Shown piece by piece: positions 61,273 through 64,000 of a DNA stretch of 64,000 nt; the first letter of the stretch is position 1, and each line of letters opens with the position of its first letter. The notes beneath the pieces are model-generated. The model did not search any database. It was not told the DNA's origin and saw only the letters and a program-made list of their open reading frames with translations. Where the stretch lies: contig NZ_BFAB01000011.1 of assembly GCF_003402475.1 (NCBI RefSeq), positions 62,001-126,000 of the forward strand, read 5' to 3'. Source of the DNA: Mycobacterium sp. MFM001 (GTDB lineage: Bacteria > Actinomycetota > Actinomycetes > Mycobacteriales > Mycobacteriaceae). Both the position numbers and the translations under genes were made by a program.

Positions 61273-62493
61273 CTATCCGGCCGACGGGGGCCGGGTCAGC
61301 ACGCTGTAGCGGAAGCCGTAGCGGTGGGTGAACCCGCCGGCGGCCCGCCGCCCGCCCGCCGAAAGCGGCATACCGCGAAGCAGCCCCGACGGTCCGCCAT
61401 CCTCGGATGCGGCACCCAGGCTGCTCACCGAGGACAACGCGGCCGACTCGTTGGCCTGTGCAGCCCCGGCCGCCCAACTCGACGGCACGGACAACTGCCC
61501 GATCGAGCTGGCCTGGCCCACACTTGCCGACACGGATGAGGCGCCGCCGCTACCCAGTCCGCCCAGGCCGGCGAATTGCGGCGTCGGGTACCACGCCCCG
61601 CCCGACCCGGCCGTTGCCCCGCCGGGGCCAAACGTCAACTGCTGACTGATCGAGACCAGGAATTGCGAGATCCCGAGCGGGAAGTACCCGAACATGCCAG
61701 TGGTCTGCTTCAACAGCGCGGTCCAGTTGCCGGTCGTCAGCGCAGGGCCGGTGCCCAAGGGTGCCGGAAGGAACGACGACAGCGATCCGGTCGTTGTCGC
61801 CGAGCCCGTCGTTGTCGAGGTCGACGAAAGTTGTTGCAGCACTTGAGGCACCACGGCAGTAGACGCCAGATGTGAGGTGCCCGACGCGGCGGTCTGCGCC
61901 GACGTCCCCGCCGGCGTCGCCGCGGCCTTGGCCACCGCGGCGGCCTGGGCACCGAGACCCGCCGCGTTAGCGGTCGGCTTGGGCGGCGTAAACGGCGTCA
62001 CCGTCGACGCCGCCGCCGACGCCCCCGCATACCCATACATCGCCGCCGCATCCTGGGCCCACATCTCCATGTAATGCGCCTCAGTAGCCATGATCGCCGG
62101 CGTGTTCTGCCCAAAAAAGTTCGTCGCCACCAACGACATCAACAACGCCCGATTCGCCGCAATCACCGGCGGCGGCACCGTCATCGCAAACGCCGCCTCA
62201 TAGGCAGCGACCGCAGCCCGCGCCTGATTCGCCGTCTGCTCGGCCTGCGCCGCCGTCGCACTGAGCCACGACACATACGGCGCGGCCGCCGCCGCCATCG
62301 ACATCGACGCCGGACCCACCCACGGACCACTGGTCAACTCTGACAGCACCGAGCTATAGCCGCTCGCCGCCAAAAACAACTCCGCCGCCAACCCATCCCA
62401 GGCCCCCGCGGCAGCCAACAACGGCCCCGCCCCCGGACCGGCATACATCCGAGCCGAATTCACCTCCGGCGGCAACGCGCCGAAATCCAGCAC
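61273..62493 (-). CDS. PPE-family protein with a codon-usage shift
   Basis: 406 residues: MLDFGALPPEVNSARMYAGPG, PWVGPASMSM, PPVIAANRALLMSL, MEMWAQDAAAMYGYAG, SVP motif GQLSVPSSWAAGAA and C-terminus HRYGFRYSVLTRPPSAG. The 5' part (about 61960-62490) uses mainly G-ending codons (GCG, ACG, TCG, GGG), while the 3' part and the neighbouring PPE genes favour C-ending ones. This suggests that the PPE domain was replaced by recombination. No PE gene precedes it. Confidence 0.93.
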   Translation of the reverse strand: MLDFGALPPEVNSARMYAGPGAGPLLAAAGAWDGLAAELFLAASGYSSVLSELTSGPWVGPASMSMAAAAAPYVSWLSATAAQAEQTANQARAAVAAYEAAFAMTVPPPVIAANRALLMSLVATNFFGQNTPAIMATEAHYMEMWAQDAAAMYGYAGASAAASTVTPFTPPKPTANAAGLGAQAAAVAKAAATPAGTSAQTAASGTSHLASTAVVPQVLQQLSSTSTTTGSATTTGSLSSFLPAPLGTGPALTTGNWTALLKQTTGMFGYFPLGISQFLVSISQQLTFGPGGATAGSGGAWYPTPQFAGLGGLGSGGASSVSASVGQASSIGQLSVPSSWAAGAAQANESAALSSVSSLGAASEDGGPSGLLRGMPLSAGGRRAAGGFTHRYGFRYSVLTRPPSAG

Positions 62494-62714
62494 TACGTCC
62501 TCCTCCGCACGGCGCGGCGGTCATGGGTCTGGTAGCCAAATGCCTGATACATGTCGGCCCACGAAGCGCGGTGCGTAGTCACAGCCGAAATGCGCTTTCT
62601 TCCCTCAGTAACCCTCTGCATCAACACTGTTGAGCACGCGTGCTCGTCGCTGAACAGACGCTCTTCGGTGAGATTAATGGGCCGTACCGCAGTTAGCCGC
62701 CGACGACGCTAACT

Positions 62715-62763
62715 ATTCATTCCTCGACAACTACTGTTCACCCGCGAATGACAATTGTTCATC
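62715..62763. promoter_or_regulatory. Three Pho/RegX3-like repeats at exact 21-bp spacing
   Basis: ATTCATT at 62715, GTTCACC at 62736 and GTTCATC at 62757, 220-270 bp upstream of the PPE start at 62493 and 33 bp after the stop of the next PPE. The remaining part of 62494-62795 shows no gene. Confidence 0.5.
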
Positions 62764-62795
62764 CGTTGTTGGGTATGTGGACTCGGGCGCGGTCA

Positions 62796-64000
62796 CTATC
62801 CGCCGGCTGGTGAGCGCGGGATCACACTGGGCCGAACCTCGAATCGTGGAGTGGCGCCGCCCACCGCGCCACGGCCGGCCATACTGGTGATCGGCATCAT
62901 CGGCGGCACGCTCGTTTGGGCCGCCGCTTGCATTGCCGGTGCGGTCCCGGCCGGCAGTGCGGTGGCCGCGGCGGGGCTCACCGCGGGCGCCATCCCGGCC
63001 CAGCCGGACGGCACCGACAAGGCGCCGATCGAGGCTGCCCGGCCCATCCCCGCGGTGACCGCGGAACTGCTCCCGCCCAGGCCGGCAAAGCCGGCCGAAC
63101 CCAGGGCATTCGTGGCCGAACCGAGCCCGCTGCCAAGGGCCATCGTGGTGATCCCCGTGGTGGCGGCCTTCGCGGCGGTATTGGTTCCGCCCATCATGAA
63201 CATCCGCATGAGCATGCTCATCGGCATCATCGCCATCCTCGCAGGCATGGTCAGCATGCTCAGTGAGGACATCGACGACATACCCGACGTGGACGACGAC
63301 GACCCGGTCCCCGACGATGCAAGGCTTTCCAGGCCTTGGGGTGACGCAAGTCCTTGCAGCGCTTGGGGTGTCGCGGCAAGCAGTTGCGGGCCTGCCGACA
63401 TCACCGTCTCGGCGTGCGTGCCGGCGGAGGTGCCCGCGGCCTGGGCCACCGTGGCGGCCTGGGCGGCCAACCCGCTCGGGTCGGTGGTCTGCGGCGGCGC
63501 TGTGAACGGGGTCAGTTTCGCGGCAGTCGCCGACGCCCCGGCGTAGCCGTACATGGCCGCGGCGTCCTGCGCCCACATTTCGGCGTAGTGAAACTCGGTC
63601 GCGGCGATGGCCGGGGCGTTCTGCCCGAGCACGTTAGTCGCGACCAGGGTGGCCAGCAGGCTGCGATTGGCTGCGATCACCGGCGGGGGAACCGTTGCGG
63701 CAAAAGCGGTTTCGTAAGCCGCGGCCGCCGCGCCGGCCTGCGTGGCCGCCTGTTCGGCTTGGCCGGCGGTGACGCTGAGCCAGCCGACGTACGGGGTGGC
63801 CGCGGCCGCCATCGACGCCGACGACGGTCCCGACCAGGCCCCGCTGGTCAACCCGGAGATCGCCGAACCATACTGCGCCGCAGCAGAATCCAGCTCGGCG
63901 GCCAGTTCCTGCCAAGCCACCGCGGCGGCCAGCATCGGTCCCGATCCCGGACCGGAATACATGCGTGCGGAGTTGATCTCCGGTGGCAGCGCTCCGAAAT
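62796..64000 (-). CDS. PPE-family protein (5' end outside the window)
   Basis: About 400 residues are visible. The frame is still open at the window edge, where it reads FGALPPEINSARMYSGPG, so only the initial codons are missing. SGPSSASM, PPVIAANRSLLATL, AEMWAQDAAAMYGYAG and the SVP motif GALSVPSGWAGMAP are present. The C-terminus PRFEVRPSVIPRSPAGG is divergent and is the best match to the relic at 49575. A Met-rich stretch (LTMPARMAMMPMSMLMRMFM) near residue 260 is odd for a PPE and would be strongly hydrophobic. Confidence 0.92.
   Translation of the reverse strand, partial: FGALPPEINSARMYSGPGSGPMLAAAVAWQELAAELDSAAAQYGSAISGLTSGAWSGPSSASMAAAATPYVGWLSVTAGQAEQAATQAGAAAAAYETAFAATVPPPVIAANRSLLATLVATNVLGQNAPAIAATEFHYAEMWAQDAAAMYGYAGASATAAKLTPFTAPPQTTDPSGLAAQAATVAQAAGTSAGTHAETVMSAGPQLLAATPQALQGLASPQGLESLASSGTGSSSSTSGMSSMSSLSMLTMPARMAMMPMSMLMRMFMMGGTNTAAKAATTGITTMALGSGLGSATNALGSAGFAGLGGSSSAVTAGMGRAASIGALSVPSGWAGMAPAVSPAAATALPAGTAPAMQAAAQTSVPPMMPITSMAGRGAVGGATPRFEVRPSVIPRSPAGG

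Overview
The window is a high-GC stretch from a slow-growing Mycobacterium. On the minus strand the gene order follows the M. tuberculosis block from Rv1786/cyp143 to gcvB/Rv1832, and it includes an ESX-5 (type VII secretion) locus, which is a mark of slow growers. Family names rest on recognised motifs and synteny; no database search was possible.

Positions 1-21940 are conserved housekeeping sequence. They hold the end of a VWA-domain protein, a VOC protein, glycine dehydrogenase gcvP under a tandem glycine riboswitch, two MerR-type regulators around a bifunctional-nuclease-like protein, garA, gcvH, two DUF881 proteins flanking a small basic membrane protein, pgsA2, secA2, a GNAT protein, an IlvG-like TPP enzyme, a BacA-like ABC transporter, a KstD-like flavoprotein with a VOC partner, a TetR regulator, an Rv1815-like protease, a bulb-lectin/LysM protein and a sterol-desaturase-family enzyme. 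Positions 21980-24225 hold an intact TnpB element with a recognisable right end and an HSL-type esterase. MgtC follows at 24222-24950.

Positions 25027-41100 are a PE/PPE expansion that appears to be magnesium-controlled. Three M-box (Mg2+) riboswitches, each behind a similar TTGAC promoter and about 290 nt ahead of a PE start, head three units: PE-PPE; PE-PPE-EsxM-EsxN-NRAMP-like transporter; and PE-PPE. Four further PPE genes form two related pairs. One member of each pair carries a C-terminus resembling the end of MgtC.

Positions 41401-49457 are the ESX-5 core, transcribed leftwards: esxM, esxN, espG5, eccD5, mycP5, eccE5, eccA5. eccB5 and eccC5 are not in the window. The esxM-esxN pair is nearly identical to the pair in the M-box operon. 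A PE at 49710 is followed by a 37-codon relic of an internally deleted PPE.

Positions 49700-64000 hold the remaining PE/PPE units, the cyp143/ferredoxin/methyltransferase cluster, a SnoaL-like protein, a metallophosphoesterase and an SsuA-like lipoprotein. Upstream of most of these PE/PPE units are GTTCAYC repeats spaced by 21 bp, resembling Pho/RegX3 boxes. The picture is of ESX-5-secreted PE/PPE proteins in two regulatory groups, one keyed to Mg2+ and one plausibly to phosphate, each linked to an inner-membrane or periplasmic uptake component.
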